From positions 6,200,001-6,264,000 of the forward strand of contig OZ038527.1 of the NCBI GenBank assembly GCA_964036665.1: a DNA stretch of 64,000 bases, in the 5' to 3' direction. Both the position numbers and the translations under genes were made by a program. Below are positions 15,001-23,271 of this stretch, piece by piece (the stretch's first letter is position 1; each line of letters begins with the position of its first letter). The notes under the pieces are model-generated. The model made no database searches, was not told where the DNA came from, and saw only the letters and a program-made list of their open reading frames with translations. Source of the DNA: Gordius sp. MW1 (lineage: Eukaryota > Nematomorpha > Gordioida > Gordea > Gordiidae).

Positions 15001-15769
15001 AAGATCTATGATATAAATAACTTATATTTTGCCATTATTGGAATTAACGTAAAGCAAATAAACAAATTATGTTTAAAATGTTAAATCTACTAATCAAATT
15101 TTAATTAATTAATTGTTTTATACTAATGATTCATTTAAAAAATGAAGTTTTATTACGTAAAAACTTGATTTCCTGAGTGTTATATAATTTAAAGATATTG
15201 GCAATGTCATTTGGTTAGCACTTGATGTGTTGAACCACTTCTTAAATTTTTCTGTTCATCTAAAAGCATTTTATTTATTAAAAAACTTTAAAATACATAT
15301 TTAGCATCTTTGCGGTATTTTAAATATTAAACACTTGTATACTATAATTTATAATTTAAAATTGCAGTAATTAATACAAAATTAGAGGTTATAAAATTAC
15401 AATTATTTGATTTGGTTAAGTGGTGCATAATAATTACATGACTAATTTTCATTAGTTTCTTTGCAATTGACTCCTTACTATACATTAAATAAATTGACAA
15501 TAATTATATATTAAAGTATTTAAAGATTCTAATTTTTAATAATATATATTTTAGATTGTTATTTATTTAGAAAAACTGGCATAATCTGAGTGATATATTG
15601 CAAAACCAATAGCCGATAACCTTTAAAAAGATAATTATCAAAGATACTATGTCTCAAAATCTTTTCAAATTGTCATAAAGTAAAATTTATAATAATTCAG
15701 ATGCGTAATATATGTTTGAAATTACCAAAATGCATTGCTTAACAAAGTTTCCTCAGGCTTGACCCACAT
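1..15769 (-). CDS. TBC1D9: TBC1D9/TBC1D8-like Rab GTPase-activating protein, 5' part of gene (nine exons, 3' end off window)
   Basis: Family role: GRAM-TBC proteins act as GTPase-activating proteins for Rab GTPases in membrane traffic. Coding exons on the minus strand: 15769-15726, 14399-14008, 9297-9019, 7498-7299, 6616-6213, 5658-5517, 5288-5105, 1333-~1015, 307-243. All junctions are GT-AG and every phase matches, giving about 676 codons before the left edge. Exon 1 reads MWVKPEETLLSNAF, very close to the vertebrate TBC1D9 N-terminus. The first GRAM domain spans roughly residues 215-330, with SYWKGYVPRQGWLYLS and KLVIRWTDVTQLE. MEQLTNLALRQLL follows, then a low-complexity linker. The second GRAM domain spans about 440-635 and includes EEKLDG and VIIPLKDI. 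The TBC catalytic domain and EF-hand region are not in the window. TBC1D9, TBC1D9B and TBC1D8 are not separable from this part, so the symbol is a family label. Introns hold many transposons. Confidence 0.9.
243..307 (-). CDS. TBC1D9: TBC1D9-like candidate coding exon 9 (acidic linker)
   Basis: A 65-nt open stretch between a strong acceptor (CCATTTTTAG) and donor AAAG|GTATTT. It translates as KQVANDPVSPDKSDMDGDETK, in the phase set by exon 8. There is no direct homology, but it lies where the variable acidic linker between GRAM domain 2 and the TBC domain is expected. Supported by splice signals and phase only. Confidence 0.5.
308..1014. other. Intron of TBC1D9-like gene, no other feature seen
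   Basis: AT-rich sequence between candidate exons 8 and 9. No repeat family, ORF or RNA gene was recognised. Confidence 0.5.
1015..1333 (-). CDS. TBC1D9: TBC1D9-like coding exon 8 (end of GRAM domain 2); 3' boundary uncertain
   Basis: The acceptor ACGTAG fits the phase of exon 7. The C-terminal part reads VCFYDFANADYVMLKVKEF, corresponding to the family's TFLFANLKDRDFLVQRISDF. The donor is unclear: GAAGA|GTTAAT (1015) and CCCAA|GTGTAA both give the phase needed by the next exon and neither is strong. The first half is polar low-complexity sequence. Confidence 0.72.
1778..1850 (-). pseudogene. tRNA-like sequence inside array element
   Basis: Read on the minus strand, AGCATGGTATAGTGGTTA resembles a tRNA D-arm with A box. 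It is followed by an anticodon-arm-like CCGGCTTGTGAACTGG and a T-loop GGGGTTCAAGTC. Stems are imperfect and no acceptor stem closes, so this is a tRNA-derived fragment rather than a gene. Confidence 0.4.
2041..2290 (+). mobile_element. Helitron-related fragment
   Basis: The stretch with GTGCCCAGGGCGGCCGGGGG and AAAATATCGGACATTTCCCT is the reverse complement of the repeated unit in the element at 30602-31275. It is therefore a partial copy of that non-autonomous family in the opposite orientation. Confidence 0.5.
2570..3720 (+). repeat. Tandem array of ~110-125 bp CCAAT-hairpin unit (array 1)
   Basis: About nine imperfect units. Each has TTTGGCCAATGGTCATTTTT then CCATTGGTCAGCAGCC, an inverted repeat of CCAATGG, followed by AGCGGACGGCCAAAAAGTC and an A-rich tail with AAAAAAACGAAAAA. 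Units vary by small deletions and by a GGACACGGTAAAAGTGG variant. Confidence 0.9.
4364..4535. mobile_element. hAT-type MITE, CATGGGCGTAGCCAG family
   Basis: Inverted ends CATGGGCGTAGCCAG and CTGGCTACGCCTATG with G-run and C-run subterminal tracts. Flanks TACACAAT and TACTCAAT match at 7 of 8 positions, as an 8-bp target duplication. Confidence 0.75.
5105..5288 (-). CDS. TBC1D9: TBC1D9-like coding exon 7 (GRAM domain 2, middle)
   Basis: Starts LEGLVQVIIPLKDILHIYKV, matching the conserved LIIPLREV segment. The second half is a Ser/Ala-rich insert of low conservation. Acceptor CCACATAG, donor CTCG|GTACAT, phase 1, matching the acceptor of the next exon. Confidence 0.85.
5517..5658 (-). CDS. TBC1D9: TBC1D9-like coding exon 6 (GRAM domain 2, first part)
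   Basis: Translates as TTFCLPVEEKLDG through TLYLSTHYLCFGSK, aligned with the family block FRLPKDEKLDG and CFTSK. Of two possible donors, AGCAAA|GTAAAA (ending at 5517) gives the right phase and restores the conserved CFxSK. The alternative at 5525 (TTCG|GTAGCA) fits less well. Confidence 0.88.
6213..6616 (-). CDS. TBC1D9: TBC1D9-like coding exon 5
   Basis: Starts HYFSLLLKPAETFALMEQL, closing GRAM domain 1, continues NLALRQLLSDD, then about 90 residues of charged low-complexity linker, and ends YPSSLKRNLAARIRSQAF before the second GRAM domain. Acceptor ATTCCTAG, donor TTTAG|GTAATT. The linker is longer than in vertebrate TBC1D9. Confidence 0.92.
7299..7498 (-). CDS. TBC1D9: TBC1D9-like coding exon 4 (GRAM domain 1 core)
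   Basis: Encodes YACSYWKGYVPRQGWLYLS, then KLVIRWTDVTQLEQNQTFL and KVATKCAE, the most strongly conserved block of the first GRAM domain. Acceptor GCACCAG, donor GAG|GTATAT, ends in phase 0. This exon alone identifies the family. Confidence 0.95.
7556..7723. mobile_element. hAT-type MITE, CATGGGCGTAGCCAG family
   Basis: Degenerate left end CATGAGCGCAGTC and intact right end GCTGGCTACGCCCATG, with G- and C-rich subterminal tracts. No clear target duplication. In intron 3 of the TBC1D9-like gene. Confidence 0.65.
7724..9018. other. Intron of TBC1D9-like gene, nothing else recognised
   Basis: AT-rich intronic sequence. The short open frames on the plus strand (7861-8082, 8961-9188) have no family motifs and were not called. 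Confidence 0.4.
9019..9297 (-). CDS. TBC1D9: TBC1D9-like coding exon 3
   Basis: Runs from AGMEEEADATALVKCKLE to FRQLFKMAPSEKLVN, joining at T|AT (Tyr) to the next exon. It covers the segment just before and entering GRAM domain 1. The middle is Ser/Thr-rich and poorly conserved. Acceptor ATCAATAG, donor AACT|GTAAGC. Confidence 0.9.
9298..10339. other. Intron 2 of TBC1D9-like gene, unique AT-rich sequence
   Basis: No repeats, RNA genes or plausible exons were seen between exon 3 and the array element that begins near 10340. Confidence 0.4.
10543..10602. repeat. Short tandem repeat, 16-bp unit plus GGGTTA
   Basis: GGCAAAATGTAATATA repeated about three times, followed by AGGGTTAGGGTTAG. The latter is only two units of a telomere-like hexamer and is not evidence of a telomere. 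Confidence 0.7.
10764..11945 (+). repeat. Tandem array of CCAAT-hairpin unit (array 2)
   Basis: About ten units of the same 110-125 bp repeat as array 1, each with GGCCAATGGTCATTTTT and CCATTGGTCAGCAGCCAGCG. The units here are more uniform, suggesting more recent amplification or conversion. Confidence 0.9.
12587..12756. mobile_element. hAT-type MITE, CATGGGCGTAGCCAG family
   Basis: Intact inverted ends CATGGGCGTAGCCAGG and GCTGGCTACGCCCATG. Flanks CAAATAAC and CAAACAAC agree at 7 of 8 bases. Confidence 0.8.
12757..13746. other. Intron 2 of TBC1D9-like gene, nothing recognised
   Basis: Unique sequence between two MITEs. No exon of the host gene is expected here and none was found. Confidence 0.4.
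13747..13911. mobile_element. hAT-type MITE, CATGGGCGTAGCCAG family
   Basis: Left end GGCGTAGCCAGGGGGG, right end CTGGCTACGCCCATG. Subterminal G and C runs as in the other copies. Only about 95 bp from the exon 2 donor of the TBC1D9-like gene. Confidence 0.75.
14008..14399 (-). CDS. TBC1D9: TBC1D9-like coding exon 2
   Basis: Begins INERANLYFTLQRRR, matching the family's TERANPYFILQRR block. Ends at VPLL with donor G|GTAAGA. It carries a roughly 45-residue less conserved stretch, then LLFGTFDAVFD and FAWLERELVPLL, both recognisable in TBC1D9. The exon is clearly richer in G and C than the surrounding intron. Confidence 0.9.
14400..15725. other. Intron 1 of TBC1D9-like gene, AT-rich, no element seen
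   Basis: Very AT-rich and free of the GC-tract MITEs seen elsewhere. The spliced first exon lies immediately upstream in the gene sense. Confidence 0.5.
15726..15769 (-). CDS. TBC1D9: TBC1D9-like coding exon 1 (44 nt)
   Basis: Start exon encoding MWVKPEETLLSNAF followed by TG|, the first two bases of a Trp codon completed by the G at 14399. The donor reads TTTTG|GTAATT. The match to the conserved family N-terminus and the exact phase fix this start, and make the alternative ATG at 14431 unlikely because that ATG lies in the intron before a good acceptor (CTTGACAG). Confidence 0.88.
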
Positions 15770-15799
15770 GAAATAACAGCTGATTAATATGCAAAATAA

Positions 15800-16420
15800 G
15801 GGAACCGTACTTTTAATTGCTGTGCACTTTTAATTGCTATGCAAGTTATGGGCTCGTTTTTGGTTGTTCTGTCGTGTTCTGTCGTATTCTGTCATGTCCA
15901 ACTTGTAATTTTTGAATAAGGAAAACTCATACGGGTTTTCAATGGCTGTGGACTTATATATTTTGCTTTCGCAAATAGACTAGCTAATGACCGCTGGTTG
16001 GCTTTATTTTTGACCTCGCCCGAGCCCAATTTTCAATATTGTTATTGCGCCTGACTGATTACCTTTATACATTTTCTTTGTGCAACTTGTCGAGGTTGTT
16101 GCTAAATATCGGGTAATTGCAAAACTGGACAAATAATTCCCTGCAAATTAATGCTGACTGTTGCTTACTTCTACACTATCTGACCCAGGTCAGAGGTCAA
16201 TGTTCTTGTGCTATTTATATTTGATGCTTTGTGCATTTCTTTTGCCAATTTGTGTAAGTTGTTGCTTTATACCGGATGACTGCAACCTGCAAATTAATAA
16301 TGACCGTTGCTTACTTTTACTTAATCTGACCCCGGCCAAAGGCTAAAATCTATTTTTATTTTTGTGCCTGCAGTTTTGGCATTTATAGCTTCAAATATAT
16401 AAAAAAAAAAAAATTGGGTT
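15800..16420. repeat. Fragmented repeat region with array-element end and imperfect direct repeat
   Basis: TTAATTGCTATGCAAGTTAT followed by GGGCTCGTTTTTGG (15827-15860) is the terminal motif of the array elements, in minus orientation. The following 400 bp holds two imperfect copies of a stretch with TGACCGTTGCTTACTT and CTGACCC. Confidence 0.45.
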
Positions 16421-16934
16421 GAAAATAAATAATAATGACCGCTGTTGGCTAATTTTCCCTTTAGATTTGCCCCCCCCCCCATTTTTACCCTCTCGCAAAA
16501 AAGTTTTGCCCCGATAAGCCTACGTCAAATTGACGTCATATTTTGTCGTGTTTACTACTGTGACCGCTTGGGTTTGATTAAATCCTGAGTACGATACCCG
16601 ATGGCAACAAATCTTTCCCACTCACCGCACCCCCCCCCCCCTTACAACCGTCTATGCCTTCACTGATATGAGTTCGAATCTCGGTGAACTGATACCTTTT
16701 GCAACAACTTGTAACTTCTCATTTGTAATTGTTTTTCGGTCGCTTTCTTGTGTGAGTTTTTGCTAGTTTGGGCGACTAACTCTTAGGCCAACAATGTATA
16801 TATTTCTTGCTTATGAACACAATCGGATCGACCCGAGGCTCGAGCCCGAAATCCCTAAAGCAAATCTATCATTTATAAAATATAATTTGAATAAGCTCAA
16901 CTCGATATTTAGTAATTATCTTCGTACATCATAC

Positions 16935-17150
16935 GGCACCCTGTCAAAGTAGCAGAAAAATTGGTCAGAATTCATCAAGATAGGTCAGGACTTAACATGG
17001 AATTTAAGTTTTAACCTAGTTAGGGTTAGGGTTATATTTAAAAATACATCAGAAATTTCCTCCCCATTTGAGTTTAATTCTAATATCTTGATTATCTAAA
17101 AAATATTTTTCTGCTACTTATTTATCATTCTGCTACTTTGACGGGTATTC
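16935..17150. mobile_element. MITE with 8-bp target duplication (CCTGTCAAAGTAGCAGAA family)
   Basis: Inverted ends GGCACCCTGTCAAAGTAGC and GCTACTTTGACGGGTATTC are flanked on both sides by CATCATAC (16927-16934 and 17151-17158), an exact 8-bp duplication. No coding sequence. An AGTTAGGGTTAGGGTTAT stretch lies inside. Confidence 0.75.
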
Positions 17151-17439
17151 CATCATACATAATATTGTTCAAACTTCAGCCTTTTCACATGTCTATTATG
17201 ATATTTTGACCAAAATTGCAAATCTTATTCAGTATTTAAATATATTCATAGCAGCTGTTACTATAGAAATAAAAGAATGGATTATTTTAAAAAGTATTTT
17301 TATTTAAAACTGTTAAATGAAATGGTTTTAAAAATAGATTTTTAGTTTTAAATTAATAGCTGAATAAATTTTAACGAGTTAAAATGGATTTTTTATTTCA
17401 AACTTATCCTAGTTGTAAATTACGATATAACAATTTAAT

Positions 17440-17690
17440 TTTCCAAAAATAAATTTTTTGTTTCTATAAATCGGGTCGAAATAATTTCCAAAAATAAATT
17501 TCAAAAATAAATTTTTTGTTACTATATAATTTCCAAAAATAAATTTTTTGTTTCTATAAATCGGGTCGGGCTCGGGTCGGGCCAAAAATAAAAATATTGT
17601 TGGGGTTTGGGCCCGGCTCGGGCAAATAAAAACTAAGACTCCGGGCTGGGGTCTCGCTCGGGCCGAAGAAATTTCATTTTGCAGGGCTCT
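17440..17690. repeat. Minisatellite with GGGTCGGGCTCGGG motifs
   Basis: Three copies of a unit containing TTCCAAAAATAAATTTTTTG, followed by GGGTCGGGCTCGGGTCGGGC-type runs. A related GGGTCGG-rich stretch occurs at 48361-48540. Confidence 0.6.
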
Positions 17691-17720
17691 AAGTATTCTA
17701 CTTATAAAAATACCATATAT

Positions 17721-17884
17721 CATGGGCGTAGCTTGTATCGGAATTTGAGGGGGGCAAAATTAATTTAGGGAGGGATAAAATAATATTTTTTGACTATAAT
17801 TTAGCCATTATTTTAATAAGCTTCAAAGTGTTTTTGGATTTATAGGGGGAAGGCACCCCTCTTTGCTCCCCCCTGACTAGCATA
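17721..17884. mobile_element. Degenerate hAT-type MITE, CATGGGCGTAG family
   Basis: Left end CATGGGCGTAGCTTG is intact for ten bases; the right end (CCCCCCTGACTAGCAT) is decayed. The internal sequence resembles the other copies. Confidence 0.55.
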
Positions 17885-18940
17885 AATATCACTTTATTTT
17901 TATTTAATATCAAAATTGTGACTTGCACGCATTAATTTCTTCTAATTTTAATGGAAAAAACATTTGAAGGTTTAATGAAAATGTATCTTAAATATTATTT
18001 TAGTTTAATTTTAATGCACCGCAAGCAAGGCACACCGATGCATGCCCCGGTTTATTCAAATCAAACAATTTGAGTCTCTCTATCAGTCAATCCAACCAAC
18101 TTCATGACGTCATACAAATACGACAATGTAAATAATCTTTAATACATAAAAAGACTGAAATATTCTATTTATAAAAAGCATTCTATTTGTAAACATATCA
18201 GCAATAGGGCTATCAAATAAAATAAAACAAATACAATGTTAGTTTACTGTTTTTCACCTTTTCAATTTGATATATTAAATATGTTATATTTATAGGTAAC
18301 TGTCGCATTCTCGCTGAATGATAACTCCGAGAGATACGATTTACGAATTGAGGGAATAGGGGATTTATTGATACGATGATAAATAAATTTCGTACGGTAG
18401 GAAAAATGCGCGAGTTAGTCCAAACAAACTTTTTCAATTCATGCGAAACAATATATATGTATATAACAAAATGGATTATATATCATATATATTTTTTATC
18501 GATTCAGTACGCGTTGTGTAAGCGTATACAAAATTCAATGATGCGTGATGATAAATGATAATATATGGGGAAAGGAATAACACACTTTGTGAGGGAAATA
18601 AAATATTACACAGAGCGCATGGGGGGGGGGTGTACCACACTAACAATGACAGCTACACGCAAACAAATTGGGTCGTCGAACGAAAGAAAATGCAACGGTG
18701 ATAAATATAAGGGTACAAAAAACAGACGAACAAATTCTACAATACAATGCAGATATGGGTGTGAGCATGACCCAAAAACGTGAATCACAATCGAGGCGCG
18801 AGATAAACGAAATCAACAAAGACAATTACAAAGACTAGCCTGCCGATTTGTAATTAACACACGTAGTGCAAGGCCGACAAGTACAGCATTTATCTCGCCT
18901 TCATTCCTTTGACTAGCATTCCAGTATGAGCTTGATGTTG
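17885..18940. other. AT-rich intergenic stretch, no gene recognised
   Basis: Short ORFs at 18565-18825 on both strands overlap one another and show no motif. Nothing else recognised. Confidence 0.4.
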
Positions 18941-19620
18941 AATATTACGCCCATTCGAGAGTGGTCATTGGTACTATGGACAAGGTATGTCCGCATTGTC
19001 TTGCACTTAAATTTAAAAATGAGTCAGCCGGGATGTGTTGCGCATCAGGAAAAATGTGACTAACGGAAATTGAAACACCACCTGAACAATTGCACGGTTT
19101 ATTTATCGGTGCGGATCCTGATTCCAGCCTGTTCCTAAAGTCAATTCGCACATTCAATCCATGCTTTCATATGACATCGTTCGGAGCAACAGAAATAGTT
19201 CAAAATAGTGCTGCAAACGGTCAAGACCAAGTTTTTCACAAAGTGGGTTCATTGCTGTCTATGCCAAACAAATCTTATAAATTACAAATATTCTTTATGG
19301 GTGGTGACGACTCCTAACGCGCACTCGCTAATCGCGTGGATGCACGTTGCGGCTACAATAACCTCGATTCACCTTTTGCCAGACGCATCGTTAGCGAGCT
19401 GGACGCCCTGTTGAATGAGCACAATGAATTATTAAAATTATTTAAATCGCACATGCCCAAATTACTAAATGACAATTACGCTATTGTCATCGATCCTGAT
19501 AAAACACCAGTTGGAGAGCACATACGTAGGTAGATTCAATGCACCTGTAGTTGCCGACGTTGCCGGAATCATGGTTGGCGACCGTACGACTTCGCGCCAA
19601 ATCATGATTCGAAGAAAATA
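18941..19620 (+). pseudogene. Helitron Rep/helicase fragment (N-terminal helitron-like domain), broken
   Basis: A plus-strand remnant of a Helitron transposase. In reading order it shows MDKVCPHCLALKFKNESAG, TEIETPPEQLHGLFIGADPD, FNPCFHMTSFGATEIVQNSA, VDARCGYNNLDSPFARRIVS, and NDNYAIVIDPDKTPVGEHIR. This is the conserved helitron-like N-terminal region upstream of the Rep domain. Frameshifts and stops (for example after MGGDDS near 19316) break it, and Rep and the helicase are absent downstream. No function is expected. Confidence 0.85.
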
Positions 19621-19926
19621 ATAATCTTATTATTTTATGGAAAGGGCAAGATGGATATTTCAAACATTAAACAACGAGATCCCCTCCTACCAAATGTGCA
19701 CACATATTTTCATGAGAATCGGTCAAGCCGTTTCTGAGGAGTTTAACTACAAACACAGTGACACGAGAATTTTATATCTTAGATAAGACTAGCTGACCCG
19801 GCAAACGTTGTTTTGCTATGTACATTCTAGAAAATATTGTAAGTGTATGGGTATGTGGTCATGATTGAGATAAGAATAGAGCATTGTGACAATGATGGCC
19901 TATAAAATGACAATACACTAATCATT

Positions 19927-20148
19927 CAGGCGCGTAGCCAGGATTTTCTCCCGGGGGGGGGGGGGGAATTTCCAAAAATTTCTTGTAACATTTTTATTTC
20001 AACATCAAATCTGGTAAAAACATAAAGAAAGTCATTATAAATAATTAACTTGGTCAGTTACGTTGCACAACTATAAAACATAAACTTTAGATCTAAAATA
20101 ATTTTTTTTCATAAAAAATCGGGCCCCCCCCCCGTATTTACGCCACTG
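19927..20148. mobile_element. hAT MITE with CAGGCGCGTAGCC end, nested in Helitron pair
   Basis: Ends CAGGCGCGTAGCCAGG and TTTACGCCACTG, with exact 8-bp flanking duplications TAATCATT (19919-19926 and 20149-20156). Contains long G and C runs. Confidence 0.85.
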
Positions 20149-20289
20149 TAATCATTTATTAATTTCATTCTTTATACTTTATTAAATCAACAAATATATT
20201 TTAAATTGAATTTTTTGATATCTATATATACATAAAATTATGACGATCAAAAAGTAATTCAACGTCAGCCTCTAAGTGTTGTATGGTAT

Positions 20290-21251
20290 ATAATATTTTT
20301 GGTTAGTACGTCTTCAGCCAACACAAGCAAACTGGATGTTGGCCATGCGAGAACATGCCACGTAGAGCTGTCTGTGGGAAAAGAATGGTGTGACAAAATC
20401 TAAGCTACAAATAGACATCGTTTGGCCTTGCGCTTTATTGATTGTCATTGCGAATGCTAATCTAATTGAAAATTTAATGCGTTGAAATTCAATCGTCACA
20501 TCTGTGGGAATCATAGGGATTCGTGGCAGCGATACGTTTTCACCTCGGAACTTGCCATTCAAATTGTTGACTTCGAGTTTTTCATTAATATTTTAATGAC
20601 TAACCGTGTGCCATTGCACAGCCGTGGCGAGTTTAAATTACGAAGCAAAATTACCGGAGATCCAACCTTATATTGTAAATAGTATGGTGGAACGCCGGGA
20701 AATCCAATGAATTCAAAAACTCAATTGGATAATTACAGCTTTGGCATCGCAAACTGTATCGACATATCTGAATTATACCAAGTCACCTAGAGCACCAACT
20801 GTTGTACCTTGTAAAACAATAACGTCCACACTTTTTGCTGCCATATTGCTCTTTTTCCCAGTCAGTCAAGGTTTTTGTATTGTGCGTAGAGATCTGTAAA
20901 TATGTTGTCGATTGCACAGAAATCCGACGGTAATTTTATGCATCCAGTATTTTCTTGTAAGGCAGCTTTACCATCACCAGTATCTAACAGTTGTTTTGAG
21001 AATGTTTCAGCGGATGGATCTTTAAGCTTTTGAACGCCTATGTTTACTTTCAGCTGTACTTTTTCAACATTACGCCACAGAAACGATGATTTCAAGCAAG
21101 CGTTGATCTCATCAACGTACGCTGAGCGTGGAATGACGGGAAGTGTTTGTCTGAAATCACCAGTAAGGGGTAACAGACTGCCGGCAAATATTTTGTAGTT
21201 GTTGTTTTTTTGCACAATCGTCGACTCGCAAAGTACTCTCATCGAACACAT
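20290..21251 (-). pseudogene. Helitron Pif1-like helicase C-terminal fragment, minus strand
   Basis: Two open blocks: GSLLPLTGDFRQTLPVIPRS and the FSKQLLDTGDGKAAL block (20862-21251), then RIPMIPTDVTIEFQRIKFSI and RLAFAMTINKAQGQTMSIC with SHRQLYVACSRM (20314-20562). These are helicase motifs III to VI of Helitron Pif1-like proteins. The stretch between is frameshifted. The upstream Walker motifs are missing. Confidence 0.88.
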
Positions 21252-21261
21252 ATTTCCAGAT

Positions 21262-21890
21262 CCATATACTCAATACAAAAATCTTGCTTGGCTGTCAAAG
21301 AACAAGATTGTCAGCAAAAAATGTGGACGTCAATGTTTTAAATTTCAAGATAAAACAGTTGTTGCCAGGTGACTTGGTGTCATACTCTGTCGATTCAGTT
21401 TGCGATGCTAACGAAGCTGTAAATTATCCAAATGAGTTTATGAATTCTTTGGATCTACCAGGCATGCCACCGCACCATTTACAACTGAAGGTTGGATCTC
21501 CAGTAATTTTGCTTCATAATTTAAACCCACCACGGCTGTGCAATGGCACACGATTAGTCATTAAAAAATTAATTAAAAACGTTATAGTCAGCATTTTAAA
21601 TGGCAAGTTCCGAGGTGAAGTATTGTTCCCATTAATCCCTATGATTCCCACAAGTGTGGCGATTGAATTCAAACGTATTTAATTTCTAGTTAGATTGGCA
21701 TTCGCGATGACAATCAATAAGGCTCACCAAACGATGTCTATTTGTAGCTTAGATTTAAGCACATCATGCTTTTCCTACGGACTACGTGGTATGTTCTCGC
21801 GTGGGTAAACCATCCAGTTTTTTTGTGTTGGCTAAACACGGACTAACCAATATTGTATACTTCATCGCACTTACAGATTAATAGCTATCA
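21262..21890 (+). pseudogene. Helitron Pif1-like helicase C-terminal fragment, plus strand
   Basis: Reads YKNLAWLS, then after a frameshift AKNVDVNVLNFKIKQLLPGD, GMPPHHLQLKVGSPVILLHN and PPRLCNGTRLVIKKL, then a stop at 21680, followed by RLAFAMTINKAHQTMSIC in frame. It overlaps in content with the minus-strand copy, so two separate insertions or a local inverted duplication must be involved. Confidence 0.88.
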
Positions 21891-22053
21891 AATAAAGTAA
21901 TTTAAAATATAATTGTGAAAACAATTTGTGTATTGTCGTTTTATAGGTCATCATTGTCACAACGCTCGATTCCTATTTCAATCATAACCACATCCCTACA
22001 CACGCAAAAGAACGTTTGCCGGGTCAGCATATATATATTATACTAGCTGAACC

Positions 22054-22900
22054 CGGCAAACGTTGTTTTGCCATTTACCCGGGTGTATTAGCAGAATATA
22101 TATCATCTTATAGATAAGTTTCAATAGATTAAGAATATATCAAATATAATTGGTAAGTGTTTATTATGCAAAGATTTTTAAACAAATAGTTATAGAGGGT
22201 CCAAGGCCCAGGCCCACCCAAGAGAGAACTGGCCCCATGCCCCCCCCCCACAAGGGAAAAATCTTTGGCCCTCTGGCGCTTTAAGCATTTTTTGTAATTT
22301 TTTGTAATTGAGAAACAATATCATAATTATAATTATTTGTTTCTAAATAAAACTTTTAATTCTGAACTTAATAATGTCCGAAGAACTGAGATATATCAAC
22401 ATTTATTGGCACTTTGTTAAAAGTATTTTAATTTTTCTCCTTATTTAACGCGCAAAAAATGACAAAATTAGATTTTTTAATTTATTTAGCCACGCAGGAG
22501 GGGACACGACCGTCCTATAATAATAATAATTGACGTGAAAAATTAGCAAAAAAATGACTTTGATGCTCAATGTTTTAAATCGTAAAAACAGCACATGCCT
22601 ACATTTATCACACTACAAACGATAGATCCGCGCAGTACGTCATGAGGTTGCGTTTGATTGACATTTTATTAAACGTCAAAAGGTATAAAACAAACTCGAA
22701 AACTACTGGACCGATTTGGCTCGAAAAAATCTTAAAACATGCTCCGGAGTTTGGGGAATAAACTGTGAAATTTTGAGCCAAATCGGTCCGGTAGTTCTCC
22801 AAAATTGGTGGCGGCATAGTTTCATTTTTATATATGAGATTTCAAACTGGCTCGCAAACTATATATTGAGCGTCTGTATCGTGAGCGCATATTGTTTAGT
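22054..22900 (-). mobile_element. Helitron-type 3' end and associated non-coding repeat
   Basis: CTAGCTGAACCCGGCAAACG at 22054 repeats the terminal motif seen at 19786 and 30602. About 650 bp further is a hairpin with arms GGACCGATTTGGCTC and GAGCCAAATCGGTCC (22708-22790). No coding remnant in this piece; the 5' end could not be placed. Confidence 0.5.
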
Positions 22901-23271
22901 CTTTCGATTAGCTCTTCAGCTGATTCGGTAGCTCGTGAAGTTGTGGCTTGTGAGCGTTTAGTGGCTAGTCTTTCGATTCGCTCTTCAGCTGATTCGGTAG
23001 CTCGTGAAGTTGTGGCTTGTGAGCGTTAAGTGGCTAGTCTTTCGATTCGCTCTTCAGCTGATTCGGTAGCTCGTGAAGTTGTGGCTCGTAAGCGTTAAGT
23101 GGCTAGTCTTTCGATTCGCTCTTCAGCTGATTCGGTAGCTCGTGAAGTTATGGCTCGTAAGCGTTGAGTGGCTAGTCTTTCGATTCGCTCTTCAGCTGAT
23201 TCGGTAGCTCGTGAAGTTGTGGCTCGTAAGCGTTAAGTGGCTAGTCTTTCGATTCGCTCTTCAGCTGATTG
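22897..23271. repeat. 69-bp minisatellite, about five copies
   Basis: The unit contains GTCTTTCGATTCGCTCTTCA and GCTGATTCGGTAGCTCGTGA with GTTGTGGCTTGTGAGCGTTA. Copies differ by only one to a few bases, so the array is young. The unit length is a multiple of three, but stops occur in the frames checked. Confidence 0.9.

Larger units (their letters stand above)
19786..22030. mobile_element. Inverted pair of Helitron helicase fragments
   Basis: Left and right ends are inverted: CTAGCTGACCCGGCAAACG at the left (19786-19806), and its reverse complement, decayed, at about 22007-22029. Adjacent sequence is also inverted (GTGACAATGATGGCCTATAA near 19889 and its complement near 21943). Inside are a minus-strand and a plus-strand copy of the same Pif1-like helicase C-terminus, joined near 21255. 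Read outward, the left end is CTAG|T, the usual Helitron 3' terminus, preceded by a GCAAAAC...GTTTGC hairpin. Confidence 0.7.

Noticed and set aside
17020-17035. Telomere-like TTAGGG repeats (also near 10590)
   Set aside because: Only about two units, inside a MITE or repeat tract; not a telomeric array.
18565-18825. Overlapping frames on both strands around 18.6-18.8 kb
   Set aside because: Mutually overlapping, with no recognisable protein.
22716-22931. 71-codon plus-strand frame
   Set aside because: Runs through the GAGCCAAATCGG hairpin and into the minisatellite; repeat-derived.
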